A stretch of DNA of 64,000 nt from Paralvinella palmiformis. Taxonomy: Eukaryota > Annelida > Polychaeta > Terebellida > Alvinellidae. This document shows, piece after piece, positions 41,092-47,121 of the stretch. The notes under the pieces were generated by a model. It was not told the DNA's origin. It worked only from the letters and a program-made list of their open reading frames with translations, and did no database searches. Position 1 is the first letter of the stretch. The number at the start of each line of letters is the position of its first letter. Made by a program: the position numbers and the translations under genes. The DNA is taken from positions 80,001 to 144,000 of the forward strand of contig JAODUP010000652.1 of assembly GCA_025642065.1 (NCBI GenBank). The letters are read 5' to 3'.

Positions 41092-42070
41092 GACTTTTGT
41101 CATTCATATTCGTTGTAAAGATAATTTATCAGAGGATGGTACCCAAGTGTACTCCACACTTATTTTAAAGAATGCATTATCATTGTATGCTACATCAAGG
41201 TTGTTATTTGGCAAATAGCTTTTAATCCAATCCAATGAATTGAAAAAAGTATGTACCTAAGTAGGTATACTGTAGATTAATTTCATAGTGAGCTCCGGTG
41301 GCCTAGCGGCTAAGCACCGGCACTTGGTGCCAACGGTCGCAGGTTCGAACCCCGTAAGAGGTCGAAACTTTTCCAGGGATTAATTTCTCGGCTCACTACA
41401 TCGTGGGTGGCTGACCACGTTAAATGGCGCTGCCGTCTCCACTGAATTATTTAAAATAAGGGGGACGTTAAAACCCCTGAGGACGTAAAACACTCTGGCA
41501 GTGACCACCCTCAGGGTATTTCGGCTCCATCTTTCCGTACTGCTCCCCTGTGAGTGGTGGGGGAGGAGGTTTCTCAACCACTCCAACATAGAGGCTGTGC
41601 CGATTAAGCGACAGCCTGGGTGATTCTCCCCGAACAACAAAACCATTAATTTCATATCATGATAAGAAATAAGATAGTCAGATAGTTGAAGGTGTTGTCA
41701 TTTATAAACCTCAACTTTGATATCTTCTTTTGGTGTCGGTTTATGTCAAATTATGTAATCAGCATAATAAATCACCTATCATTGCTGAAATAAATCGACT
41801 TCGGTTCTTGTAATTACCGTAGGTGGAAGACGTGAAGATGTTCCGTTGAAGTCGATGAAAAACGGAGACGGAGAATCCGCTGTCGACGCGCAACAGCAAC
41901 AGCAGCCGAAGCCAACCAGAAGACGGTCTAAGATCAGTGGACGGGACAGCGTCACAGACAGCACGGACTCGGGTCGCAGCATTAAAAGTGACGAAGTACA
42001 GAAGGCTGTCGCGAGCATCATCTCTAAAGGCACACCTCGACAAGGTAGTAAAGCTTGTACTGTGATGTAG
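870..42070 (+). CDS. LRR-ROC-COR-TIR-TIR protein (MFHAS1-like ROCO GTPase fused to TIR domains), 27 exons in window
   Basis: Exons: 870-1030, 1587-1653, 4654-4820, 5198-5363, 5678-5876, 8242-8388, 8950-9039, 10641-10747, 11469-11550, 12847-12993, 15214-15477, 16294-16385, 19577-19724, 20772-20889, 23667-23868, 24626-24692, 25893-26054, 26847-26942, 28869-29051, 30237-30308, 31650-31760, 31919-32107, 33138-33641, 34677-34865, 37901-37998, 39750-39907, 41823-42070. All 26 introns are GT-AG and every phase joins, giving 1,410 residues. Residue numbers used below start at the TTG at 871. Order: LRR about 79-135, ROC 170-345, COR 370-600, Cys/His cluster 606-643, TIR-like 682-825, TIR 834-1000, disordered linker 1045-1165, C-terminal globular region 1170-1315, basic tail with CTVM end. 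Vertebrate MFHAS1 shares LRR-ROC-COR and modulates Toll-like receptor signalling; an immune signalling role here is inference. The first exon has an acceptor-like AG before it, so more 5' exons probably lie outside the window. An extra exon of length divisible by three in a long intron cannot be excluded. Confidence 0.88.
1084..1152 (+). mobile_element. SINE family A fragment (tRNA-like head)
   Basis: Head segment ggtgcctccgtgctctaacc followed by ggtagcgc, then a degraded B box (gagttcaaat). Matches the 5' part of the full copies at 32778, 50152 and 53617. Confidence 0.55.
1292..1550. repeat. (ATT/TTA)n microsatellite
   Basis: About 260 bp of nearly pure TTA/ATT with scattered interruptions inside intron 1 of the ROCO-TIR gene. 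It yields an artefactual poly-Tyr/poly-Leu reading frame on the plus strand. Confidence 0.95.
1765..2860. repeat. GGAATT-rich interspersed repeat, with internal (TA)n and 50-bp direct duplication
   Basis: Blocks built on GGAATTGGAATTGA occur at 1765-1900 and 2755-2860. They recur, with the connecting sequence (cttccatgacaatcctactt), at 10240-10570. A (TA)n run lies at 2005-2065. A 50-bp unit reading accacatagca...gctatttagg is present at 2121-2166 and again at 2516-2560. No coding content was recognised. Confidence 0.7.
3453..3640. repeat. Short tandem array, ACAGGGAAAA-type units
   Basis: Imperfect tandem units of about 45 bp (acagggaaaacacagggaat...tttggaaaaat), roughly four copies, in intron 2 of the ROCO-TIR gene. 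No coding support. Confidence 0.65.
4654..4820 (+). CDS. ROCO-TIR gene exon 3 (leucine-rich repeats)
   Basis: Acceptor ctattttcag, donor GTAAGT. The 55 codons follow the LxxLxLxx.GL pattern: FPLLRVLNLSYQGL starts one repeat and LTRLENLVLAHNPHL the next; a third repeat starts at the end (LEHLN) and continues into exon 4 (LMSLRDCPLL). The LRRs sit directly before the GTPase domain, as in MFHAS1 and other ROCO proteins. About three repeats are visible, fewer than typical, so more may lie upstream. Confidence 0.85.
5198..10747 (+). CDS. ROCO-TIR gene exons 4-8 (ROC GTPase domain)
   Basis: Five exons (5198-5363, 5678-5876, 8242-8388, 8950-9039, 10641-10747) encode a Ras-of-complex GTPase. The G1 P-loop GLGGAGKTS is at residues 179-187 and is split by an intron between Thr and Ser. 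G3 is DFAGQ (241-245) followed by the ROCO-typical VYYNTHQFF, G4 is THRD (298-301), and the G5-like motif is ISCLSG. GLEFWLSSI between G3 and G4 is also typical of the family. All residues needed for GTP binding appear present. G4 has Thr-His in place of the Asn/Thr-Lys usual in Ras-like proteins. Confidence 0.92.
5411..5569 (+). mobile_element. SINE family A copy (5'-truncated)
   Basis: Begins inside the tRNA-like head (cagatcactaccacccatgt), with B box GTTCGAATCT, and continues into the family body (gacttcgcttcgttacctttagaggtcgctcgg...) and the tail atcaatcatcatc. It lies in the intron that splits the ROC P-loop. Confidence 0.75.
5941..6253 (+). mobile_element. SINE family C copy
   Basis: tRNA-like head gcctctatggcctagtggat with B box gttcgaattcc, a body (actatagtaggaggagtttt ... 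gcaactggcaaggtt) and a tail ending gccattattattatt. Full copies also at 9901 and 40779. Confidence 0.8.
6256..8240. other. Large ROCO-TIR intron remainder
   Basis: The rest of the intron between exons 5 and 6. No exon, inverted-repeat element or recognised repeat was found; a G-run lies at 7572-7586 and short CA repeats near 7730-7755. Confidence 0.5.
9421..9812. repeat. Interspersed repeat family E copy
   Basis: About 390 bp starting cagggttcccaagcatcctg, with many cctggaaatgtcc words and ending ttccttggctgactcttgga. Copies with the same order of blocks occur at 27283-27712 and 59885-60301. No coding frame; the class is unknown. Confidence 0.75.
9901..10150 (+). mobile_element. SINE family C copy
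   Basis: Head gcctctctggcctcatgggt, B box GGTTCGAATT, body gctatagtaggaggagtttt; the ATT tail is lost. In the intron before ROC exon 8. Confidence 0.78.
10240..10575. repeat. GGAATT-rich interspersed repeat, second copy
   Basis: Same family as 1765-2860 but without the (TA)n and duplicated segment; shares ttagaaatatttcttccatg and the flanking GGAATTGGAATTGA blocks. It lies in the intron before ROC exon 8, ending about 65 bp upstream of it. Confidence 0.7.
11469..16385 (+). CDS. ROCO-TIR gene exons 9-12 (COR dimerisation domain)
   Basis: Exons 11469-11550, 12847-12993, 15214-15477 and 16294-16385. The segment has the C-terminal-of-ROC pattern: a winged-helix-like part (LTWDEIESCAEECGI, AVQFLHELGSVQHF), then VVINPQWIVDAM, then YEF-type strands (YKFEYLPAGLFNRVQVRLYQ). 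COR always follows ROC and mediates dimerisation in this family. Phases join without gaps. Exon 11 (264 nt) is the longest of the domain. Confidence 0.88.
11885..12450 (-). mobile_element. SINE family D copy (interrupted)
   Basis: Minus-strand tRNA-derived SINE: head complement at 12405-12450 (ctaactaactgcaccatcat), body at 12180-12400, and a 3' tail (tatatagcgccttattcaac, AAT repeats) at 11885-11960. The middle is interrupted by about 200 bp including an (AT)n run at 12099-12129. A second (AT)n abuts the head at 12453-12497. Confidence 0.7.
12680..12716 (+). mobile_element. CR1/L2-like LINE terminal fragment
   Basis: 37-bp match to the LINE terminus: ataggtgctttattaaatat followed by acattattattatt. 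Confidence 0.5.
14500..14935. repeat. Minisatellite, about 33-bp unit
   Basis: About 13 imperfect units built on ttggactgttgacatagtta followed by gttgtcataaca. In the intron before COR exon 11. Confidence 0.9.
14949..15035 (+). mobile_element. CR1/L2-like LINE 3' end fragment
   Basis: Carries only the family 3' terminus: tatagcgcctttgaatggct, then actttagtaaatatacatca and an ATT-type tail. The same end is seen at 25727-25790 and, reversed, at 37005-37090. Confidence 0.65.
16925..17275. mobile_element. hAT-like MITE with 8-bp target duplication
   Basis: 351 bp with long imperfect terminal inverted repeats. ACAGTTGCTCA occurs near both ends in opposite orientation, and CTCACCAGTGAATTTTTAAT at 16994-17013 is answered by its complement near 17177-17196. 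Flanked by exact AATAGTGA at 16917-16924 and 17276-17283, the 8-bp duplication size of hAT elements. Non-coding. In the intron between exons 12 and 13. Confidence 0.85.
17724..18508 (+). mobile_element. Solo LTR, copy 1
   Basis: 785 bp from TGTAAAGTCATGGCC to CTTTTCA, i.e. TG...CA termini, flanked by exact AACA at 17720-17723 and 18509-18512. It contains a TATA run (18258-18288) followed by an AATAAA (about 18390) near the end, the usual LTR promoter and polyadenylation layout. It is similar along its length to 22382-23155. No internal retroelement genes lie beside it, so it is a solo LTR or a terminal-repeat-only element. Confidence 0.78.
19577..20889 (+). CDS. ROCO-TIR gene exons 13-14 (end of COR, Cys/His cluster)
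   Basis: Exons 19577-19724 and 20772-20889. After the final COR strands the sequence reads VPCSDCVKA (Cys 606 and 609), then LQCDKLFH (Cys 638, His 643). This C-x2-C...C-x4-H spacing resembles the small metal-binding-like motif that follows COR in several animal ROCO proteins; metal binding is inference. Both exons lie between two solo LTRs in the same orientation (17724-18508 and 22382-23155). Confidence 0.8.
19834..20655. repeat. Interspersed repeat family F copy
   Basis: About 820 bp with conserved blocks: gaaaaatgtctgggaaagcc, atcatggatggaaagagggt, gatgtcgaca-like, ccccgatgtttacat, gatcaaagtcaaaaagtact, ccacggaagaatacggtag. The same order recurs at 29331-30085. Found between ROCO-TIR exons 13 and 14. 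Class unknown. Confidence 0.7.
21276..21977. mobile_element. pogo/Tigger-like MITE
   Basis: 702 bp. The left end CAGTAGGCCCC matches the right end complement CAGTAGTCCCC in 10 of 11 positions, both flanked by TA (21274-21275 and 21978-21979). Partial further matching (ttataacacat / ctataacatga). Non-coding. In the intron between exons 14 and 15. Confidence 0.65.
22382..23155 (+). mobile_element. Solo LTR, copy 2
   Basis: 774 bp, same family and same orientation as 17724-18508, from TGTAAAGTCATGGCC to CTTTCA, flanked by ATAT at 22378-22381 and 23156-23159. TATA run at 22914-22943, AATAAA near 23050. ROCO-TIR exons 13 and 14 lie between the two LTRs. Confidence 0.78.
23667..26942 (+). CDS. ROCO-TIR gene exons 15-18 (first, degenerate TIR-like domain)
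   Basis: Exons 23667-23868, 24626-24692, 25893-26054 and 26847-26942. The layout matches a TIR fold: strand A YDIAIIYNNRD (682-692), helix A, strand B ENNGYSVWFPADP, helix B, strand C AKLVIICLSNNFVSDP (about 740-755), then YRLVALGDNYNW and a C-terminal helix with VFVNMMNPERY. Where catalytic TIRs have Glu in helix C there is SSRLFYYI, with no acidic residue. I therefore call it a degenerate TIR, probably structural. A 32-bp minisatellite and a LINE fragment sit in its introns. Confidence 0.7.
24194..24573. repeat. Minisatellite, 32-bp unit, 12 copies
   Basis: Twelve near-identical units beginning TTTGGCCCGGTCGTTATTTT and ending CCCATGTTTTAG, with single-base changes and small deletions. It lies in the 757-bp intron between the first two exons of the degenerate TIR, ending 52 bp before exon 16. 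Confidence 0.95.
24749..25790 (+). mobile_element. CR1/L2-like LINE, 5'-truncated, reverse transcriptase broken
   Basis: Begins inside the reverse transcriptase with YADDTQLYIS (the YADD active site) and continues with WMTQNLLKLN, SVKNLGVIFD, SRIDYCNSLLYG, LQRIQNSAACIVT, ITPILKNKLLLPVRQRI and TPTLWNRFPADIR in several frames joined by frameshifts (near 24970, 25310 and 25490). The 3' end is cagcgcctttgaatggccag, then an ATT tail. These words are typical of the CR1/L2 group of non-LTR elements. Located in the intron between exons 16 and 17; dead copy. Confidence 0.85.
26740..26819. repeat. (CA)n microsatellite
   Basis: About 40 uninterrupted CA units ending 27 bp before the acceptor of exon 18; it yields an artefactual poly-Cys-Val reading frame on the minus strand. 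A (TA)n run precedes it at 26507-26541. Confidence 0.97.
27205..27241. repeat. (TA)n microsatellite
   Basis: Pure TA run in the intron before the second TIR. Similar TA runs: 11237-11281, 12099-12129, 12453-12497, 30655-30690, 54359-54403, 61351-61382. Confidence 0.95.
27283..27712. repeat. Interspersed repeat family E copy
   Basis: Starts ggggttctcatgcatcctgg, shares the tcctggaaatgtcc words, the block cagtacataatcttgatatc and the end tttccttgtctgtgggacta with the copies at 9421 and 59885. In the intron before the second TIR. Confidence 0.75.
28869..32107 (+). CDS. ROCO-TIR gene exons 19-22 (second TIR domain)
   Basis: Exons 28869-29051, 30237-30308, 31650-31760 and 31919-32107. Strand A is CFISYCWGN (836-844), strand B IRCWIDVANVG, helix B RLFEEIAEGLKQAK, strand C VMLVCVSDEYVES, helix C NCLVEFRFA, then IPLVVAVVGTGYDW. 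The Glu at 922 in NCLVEF falls where NADase TIRs such as SARM1 carry the catalytic Glu. About 170 residues, normal TIR size. The end of exon 22 turns Ser/Pro/Asn-rich. Enzymatic activity is inferred from position only. Confidence 0.88.
29331..30085. repeat. Interspersed repeat family F copy
   Basis: Blocks in the same order as at 19834: ctggaaaaacctagttttgg, ataaccatggatggaaagag, gatgtttacatagatggcgc, gatcaaagtcaaaaggtact. Located between the first two exons of the second TIR. An extra segment at 29715-29770 is not shared. Confidence 0.7.
31208..31312. repeat. 31-bp tandem repeat, three copies
   Basis: Units read gatgtgggtcatgttagttg followed by tgtctggggac. Located in the intron between exons 20 and 21. 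Confidence 0.9.
32778..32945 (+). mobile_element. SINE family A copy
   Basis: tRNA-derived head with A box (TGGTCTAACTGGTAGCGC) and B box (GGTTCGAATT), family body (ctttggaggtcgctcggccc) and a tail of ATC repeats. It sits in the intron before exon 23. Confidence 0.8.
33138..33641 (+). CDS. ROCO-TIR gene exon 23 (disordered linker)
   Basis: Largest exon of the gene (504 nt, 168 codons), acceptor caacacag, donor GTAAGG. It starts with LLELAQRKFLRQLSVYADSM and PRLIVMDFFRPEEK, continues with about 115 Ser/Glu/Gln/Arg-rich low-complexity residues without hydrophobic periodicity, then returns to an ordered end, DYCIRFLCEYEE, that leads into the next domain. A basic patch (LLKRRTT) precedes the ordered end and could be a phosphorylation site; that is a guess. 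Confidence 0.88.
33722..34676. other. ROCO-TIR intron without recognised elements
   Basis: Between exons 23 and 24. AT-rich with a degraded tRNA-like segment near 34465-34530 (gttaggataatggttattg ... gttcaaatgtg). Nothing else supported. Confidence 0.4.
34677..39907 (+). CDS. ROCO-TIR gene exons 24-26 (C-terminal conserved region)
   Basis: Exons 34677-34865, 37901-37998 and 39750-39907. With the end of exon 23 they form a region I have seen repeatedly at the C termini of large uncharacterised invertebrate ROCO and NLR-like proteins: FLCEYEEGWH, then APYKARLYAILKHT, then CHLPSGKVLWLCPEHQ. No named function is known to me. The HLPSGK...LCPEH part contains paired Cys and His that could bind metal. 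The intron between exons 24 and 25 (about 3 kb) holds a repeat-F fragment and a LINE fragment. Confidence 0.8.
36432..36660. repeat. Interspersed repeat family F fragment
   Basis: Only the 3' third of the family: tacatatgcagtatcagtaa, caatcaaagtcaaaaggtac, aaacaaacaaggaaaaaagg, tccacagaagaatacggtaa. In the intron between exons 24 and 25. Confidence 0.7.
37005..37640 (-). mobile_element. CR1/L2-like LINE fragment, reversed
   Basis: Minus-strand copy of the family at 24749, covering the end of the reverse transcriptase ORF (SRIDYCNSLLYG through NRFPAD-like) and the 3' terminus, with an AAT tail complement at 37005-37018. The reading frame is broken. In the intron between exons 24 and 25. Confidence 0.82.
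38319..38400. repeat. (CA)n microsatellite, interrupted
   Basis: CA runs with GCA/TGCA interruptions in the intron between exons 25 and 26. Confidence 0.9.
38782..39098. repeat. 61-bp tandem repeat, five copies
   Basis: Five nearly identical units starting ttttgttcctgctactgtag and ending gtaatattaaatggca; units 4 and 5 share a single A-to-C change (gtagtacaaaac), so they arose by a late duplication. Intron between exons 25 and 26. Confidence 0.95.
40078..40257 (+). mobile_element. SINE family A copy
   Basis: Head TGGTCTAGCGGTAGTGTG with B box GTTCGAATCT, body and ATC-type tail as in the other copies. It lies in the last intron of the ROCO-TIR gene. Confidence 0.8.
40779..41092 (+). mobile_element. 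SINE family C copy
   Basis: Head actgcctctctggcccagtg, B box GGTTCGAATCCC, body and a long (ATT)n tail at 41060-41092. Last intron of the ROCO-TIR gene, close to SINE family B. Confidence 0.8.
41288..41644 (+). mobile_element. SINE family B copy with 12-bp target duplication
   Basis: 357 bp beginning GTGAGCTCCGGTGGCCTAGC with B box GGTTCGAACCC. It is flanked by exact ATTAATTTCATA at 41276-41287 and 41645-41656, a target-site duplication made by LINE machinery. The tail is CAACAAAACC-like. The element ends 178 bp before exon 27 of the ROCO-TIR gene. Confidence 0.88.
41823..42070 (+). CDS. ROCO-TIR gene exon 27 (basic polyQ tail, CAAX end)
   Basis: Acceptor attaccgtag at 41822; the frame joins exon 26 in phase 1 and stops at TAG 42068-42070. 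It encodes 81 residues: a QQQQQ run, a basic patch PTRRRSKISGR, Ser/Asp-rich sequence and the terminal peptide GSKACTVM. Cys-Thr-Val-Met fits the CAAX rule, and a terminal Met favours farnesyltransferase, so membrane anchoring is possible. A competing GTAGTA donor at 42047 would remove the last eight codons, but no convincing downstream exon was found and an AATAAA follows at 42354. Confidence 0.72.
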
Positions 42071-42353
42071 AATTTTATTCAATAGTAAGCCATCATACCG
42101 AGATCAGACTGTGGTAGTCCATAAATGCAGGTTCTAATTACCTAATGTGTACATTAATGTGTTACTTTATGGCTGATTAATTGCTTCGTTTGACTTCGTG
42201 TGACTTCAACATCTGTTTGTGAGCAGTGTGTTTGTTGACGATTTTGCCACAAACATGAAAACATTAGTAGATCATCCTTAATCTGGTGTTGTTATTAGTT
42301 TTCGTAATCACCGCCTTTGATTGTATCAAGTATTTTTCACTTTTAATCATGAA

Positions 42354-42359
42354 AATAAA
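42354..42359 (+). terminator. Polyadenylation signal of the ROCO-TIR gene
   Basis: AATAAA 284 nt after the stop codon, in otherwise AT-rich 3' flank. It supports exon 27 as terminal. Such hexamers are frequent by chance in this AT-rich DNA. Confidence 0.45.
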
Positions 42360-42379
42360 AGACAAAGCTGAGTTTATAA

Positions 42380-43031
42380 TTTAATTTTTGGATAAAGATA
42401 AACAAAAGTGTGATTGTAAATTTAAAAAAAAAAACTATTTTAATGTAGTTTATAACAATTTTGTTTAAACAACCATATTTATTGGATTCCCAAACATGTA
42501 AAAATACATATATTAATGGGTTTCAATTCCGTGTCTTGTAGTGCTATTTAAGTAAATGAGTGTACACGATATATTATTGTAATTATTGTGTCTTCGTATC
42601 CAGTAAACATACTATTAATGTGCGATTACGATCTTCCATATGAATATGTTTGTCTAAACGCACAATGTCATAGCTGTAGGTACATTATCACTGTTACATA
42701 GATCTGTGATATAATAAACATTTTCTGACTCGTATTATGTTGTGAATACTTTATAAATAATTTTTATAGCTGTAATTATTTTCAGCATTTCAATCTCATC
42801 ACCATTGTCTCATCACTACTTACTGTATACCTTGATAATTGTGATGATTTATAGTCAACAAAGAATCTTCATTTAGGGCTTCATCTTCTCTTTGTTATTA
42901 TCTGTGTTAATTTATTATTATTATTATAATCATATGGATATAGGGTATGCTTGTTATTATTATTTGTATTATTATTTATGTATTGTAATTTGTATTAATA
43001 TTGTTGTTACATTTATTTATTATAAGATGCT

Positions 43032-43082
<51 letters not shown>

Positions 43083-43240
43083 ACACACACAGGAATTCTG
43101 ACAGTGAGTATATCTGTTTATTAATAATTTCCATTTCTTTTATCATTAAATTCTCAAGTTAGAGAAATAAACAATCTAATTTTTTCTATCCTTTATTCAT
43201 TTTGTATTTTGAAGCTTGTTTTTCTCCTTCACAATCTGTG
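42380..43240. other. Intergenic AT-rich stretch
   Basis: Between the ROCO-TIR 3' end and the nested transposons. No exon-like reading frame was seen. It contains ATT-rich low complexity (42905-43025) and a CA microsatellite (about 43031-43090). Confidence 0.6.
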
Positions 43241-43958
43241 CTGTAATAATAATAATAATAATAATAATAATTGTGATATTTATATAGCGCCCTATTCAGC
43301 TAGAAGCTGCTCTAAGGTGCTTTACAATATTATTTACAATATTATTATCCCTGACACAGACCTGTTTCCAACCAGTACACATCTCAACTCCAGGCCTGTG
43401 ATTGACCCCACACAAAAAAGTAGGGATAAAGTAGGACAGCTGTTAATAAAAAAGTAGGGGTAAAGTAGTGAAAATCAGGTATTCTACAGCGAAAAGTAGG
43501 GTATTTTTAAACATGTTTAACTTACCTGTGATGTAGTTTTACCCACTAAAATGATCCTGTAGCTTTAGTTTTAGGTCAGATGACGTGCACATCCTCTGTT
43601 TCAAGATGTTGGATACCTGGAAAATATTTATTGTAAAATATGTAATTACACATAATAACCAAATTTCATATATGATTTACACAATAGAATTAATGATGCG
43701 ACTAATACACAATTAAGTACGTAACTTAAAAAATCTCCATAAACTGCACTTCAGTATTGTGGTCATATCACACGAACTACAATAATTGTTAATGCATTTA
43801 ATACTAAGCATTAAAAGATAATTCAACATATAATAGAGTCAGTGAGAATACAGTGTCACAACATACACATGACATACTGAAACACAATATATCACAAATA
43901 TTTCAATAACAATGGCAAGATCAAGGAAGATGTACTGATATGACTGTTTGGGGATGTT

Positions 43959-46900
43959 TTACTTCTTTGCTTTTTTCTCAAGTTTTTCCTGATATCTATC
44001 CATTAGTTTTCTCTTCCTGTTATCTAGATCCTTGCGATTTTCCGGAACAGTCTTCAACGCTTTTCGAACATGTTTCATCTCGCTCTTTGCTGCATCCAAC
44101 ATGCCTTGTGCTACTGCTGCATCTGTGAAATGTTTTTCTTTGATTGTCTTCGTCAAAAGGATATTTCCCTGTGAGAACAATTCAGCTGCAACCTTCTGGC
44201 ACTCTGCGAGTTCTTTCTCCTTCTTTGCAAGAATGTCACCATCTCCTTTTAACCTTTTCTTATCTTTCTCCATGAACCTTCTTTCATCCTCTTCTTCTTC
44301 GGCACGTCTAGTTTTCTCTCAGTCAATTTTTAGCTTTCTTCCTTTCCTCTTTCTCCTTTGTCCTTCAGTAGTTTGAACTGGCCAGTTTACATGATTATAG
44401 CATATCTCTTGGAATGGTGAGATGATGCAAGTCAGTCTTCATGGTCTTCACAAAGTCATTGACCATTTTGATGCCAGAGAGTGTCTCAAGTGACATCGTA
44501 TAGCGATCAGTTCCTAGTGTTTTCTTGTTGTAGGAAAGAGATCTCTCCACATCGGCACTGTCATGAGCAATACTAAGTAGCCTGTGCACCATAGTACCAA
44601 GTTTGGGATATTTTAAGAGTCTTGTTGAATTCTTAATATGAAGTACTTGGTTCCAGTAATGATCAATTATGTGGTATGCGGTCTTGTCTTCAATAATTTC
44701 CTTTATATACCAGTTCTCGTGTATCTCTTCGTACATATATAGGTCCCATTCTGTTACTGCTCAATCAAGATCTACTTCAGGAATAACCTGATGAACAGCA
44801 ACTAGTATCTTCTTCGGGCCCCTTGATGTTCCTGGCTGAGTTCTCATTAATGGATGCAAAATTTCTAGGTTCTTCGAGAAACTGATTTCGATCGGAAGAT
44901 TCTTGATCAGATATTTAGCTATGACAGCATAACATTCTTTCATCTTCATTTCTAAATCTGGTGGTTTCAGAGTACTTCTTCATTTCATGTCAGCATATGC
45001 CAGATGGTTTTCAGCGTTATCATATTTAACATCAGCTATATTCCTTGTCAACATTTCATCCTGGAGGAATCGACTGAAGACACTTCTGATCAACTGACAG
45101 CACTTGTCATACATGATATGTACAACAGGACCTTCAGATTACAAAATGTGCAGGAATGGTTCAAACACTTTGGCCAGTGACGATACAAACTTTAACTTTG
45201 CTGGCATATACTTGTCTTTCAGACTGGCACAGATTCTTCTGTATTTGTCATTCTTCTCATATTCCTTCCCAGTGATATGCTTCAAGAAATACTCTGTGGT
45301 GGCCTTGTAGTTGGCTATTATTCTTTCTGTTGCAGGTCCCAGTGTAAGCCACCTTGATTGGACATGTCTGATGAAGAACCTTTCCTCCAGGTTTAAGTCA
45401 TTCAAAACTGCAACAAAATCTTCTCTTTTACATGGCGACTGTTTAAACCAGTAAAACAAATCTAACAGTAGTTGATCAACATGTATGTCATACTCTTTTA
45501 ATCCACACCTGAACCCACTGTGTGCAACATGGAGACTACAGGGAGAAAAGTCAAAAGGCCAGGCAACCCATCAGTTTTCAGCTGCTCATTGACAAGCCGC
45601 CATATGGCTTTGTTGACGTTGCGGCCATCTGAGGATAGATTTAAAAGTTTGCCTATCTGATGTTGGTAGTAGTAGTAGTAGTAGTAGTATTTATTTCCAA
45701 TTTCAATATCAAATAACGTATACATAATGCAATTTTACAAGTATATTACATATAAAGAAATTGGGGGACCAATATAGCCGAAGCTGTCTTCCCATTGGCC
45801 CCGAACAAACATAGCTAATAATAGTCAGCTCGATGAAACGCCGTTTGTGTATTTGCAAGTCTGGTCGTGTGTGTATTGGAAGTACGTGGACCAGGTACCA
45901 AGGAATAATATAATTACCTAGACATGTGTGCATTGACAACAATAAGGGTTGTTGCATTTTACAGATGCTGAGTAAGTAGCTAAGATGTAACTTTTCAGGG
46001 TTTTCTTAGTTTTTGATCTTGAATTACAAGTGGAAAGGATACTATTCCAATTGTTCCATATAATGGGAAAATTGACTAACGGCAAATTACTGGATAGTGC
46101 AGTTACATCGAGGTACGTGCATATGACTAGATTGCCTTGTCACGCATTTTCCTGTACCTCAGAATTTAGACGGAATAGGCCATCGAAGGATATAGGAAGT
46201 CTCTTGTTAATAAAGTCGTCCATGAACAAACATACGTGGTATTGATACATTTTAAGATTTCACAATTTTTGAATAAGGGATCGGTATGATTGTTATAACC
46301 CGCATTATTAATAATACGAATAGCTCTTTTCTGCAAAGACACAGTTTTCTGAAGGATTGATGAATTGGCGTTGGTACCCAGTTTCATTGAGAGACTCCAG
46401 CAACCACATGGCTTCATCTTTGGCTTTTGCATGGCCAAACAATGTGGCTTTGAAGAAGTGAACAACAACTTGTTCCTGAGATGCTGACCAGTACCTTAGT
46501 AAGACAACCATCTGCTTCTTGGCCTGGTGTGTAGTAGTTTCATCGAAATGAAGTGTGAAGTAGGCCTGGCTTGTGTTGAGATCTTCCACTAGTTTTTTTC
46601 TTAAAATAAGGACCAAGTCCATCAGAAATCATGTATGATGCCTTATTTCGTGCCAGACTGAAATGTGATGACACTGCTCCAGGGAACATTCTTTTGAAAA
46701 GGTTTGCCACACCATCGCAAGAAGCAAAAGACCAATTTTCTGCACACATCTTCATGACCCACAGTATTTCAGCCTTTTTCAGTCTCCATTGGAATAACAG
46801 TGGAAGATGTGGGTAATGATCTGCGGTTGGAGTTGGATGCGGATGAAGAGGACACAGATGTTGTAGATGTGGCTTGACACTCATCTTTCACTCTCAGAAA

Positions 46901-47121
46901 TTTCTGGCCAGCAAGTGCATATTGCAGTTGCTTGTGTTTAATGCTATCCGCATGGTTAAGTATCTGCAGCTTCCTCGAGTTGCTTGTGACAATTCGTTTG
47001 TTGCATAGCGTGCACATAGCTTTAAAAGCATCGTTGGGATCTTGCTCACACTATCCACCAATACGATATCATTGTCTGTGTTTTGACTCCAGCCAGTTAC
47101 ACTGGAATTTAGTCTTCCCAT
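43959..47121 (-). pseudogene. hAT transposase pseudogene
   Basis: Minus-strand reading pieces in order: a BED-like zinc finger (CTLCNKRI ... HADSIKHKQ) near 47017, a catalytic-core part (HFDETTTHQAKKQMVVLLRY, about 46480-46560), NLSSDGRNVNKAIW near 45650, a middle part (RWLTLGPATERI) near 45350, and the C-terminal hAT dimerisation motif HDSADVERSLSYNKK near 44550, plus a Lys/Glu-rich C-terminal ORF (43959-44273). Breaks: stop codons before the zinc finger, several frameshifts, an in-frame TGA near 44761, and a LINE insertion. It cannot encode a working protein. Confidence 0.85.
45669..46369 (-). mobile_element. LINE, 5'-truncated, nested in the hAT transposase, 7-bp target duplication
   Basis: Minus-strand non-LTR fragment encoding the reverse transcriptase C terminus: LQKRAIRIINNAGYNNHTDP near 46330, then PLFKNCEILK. 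It ends 3' with a (TAC)n tail at 45669-45690. Flanked by exact GTTGGTA at 45662-45668 and 46370-46376. Removing it with one copy of the duplication restores the transposase frame across the junction (ETGYQ joined to HQIGKLL). Probably CR1/Jockey group, different from the LINE at 24749. Confidence 0.85.

Noticed and set aside
41380..41655. 91-codon minus-strand ORF as a gene
   Set aside because: It lies entirely in a SINE family B copy with target duplications; kept only as an observation.
43959..44273. Independent coiled-coil host gene
   Set aside because: It lies inside the hAT inverted repeats, follows the transposase C terminus on the same strand and is best read as its frameshifted end.
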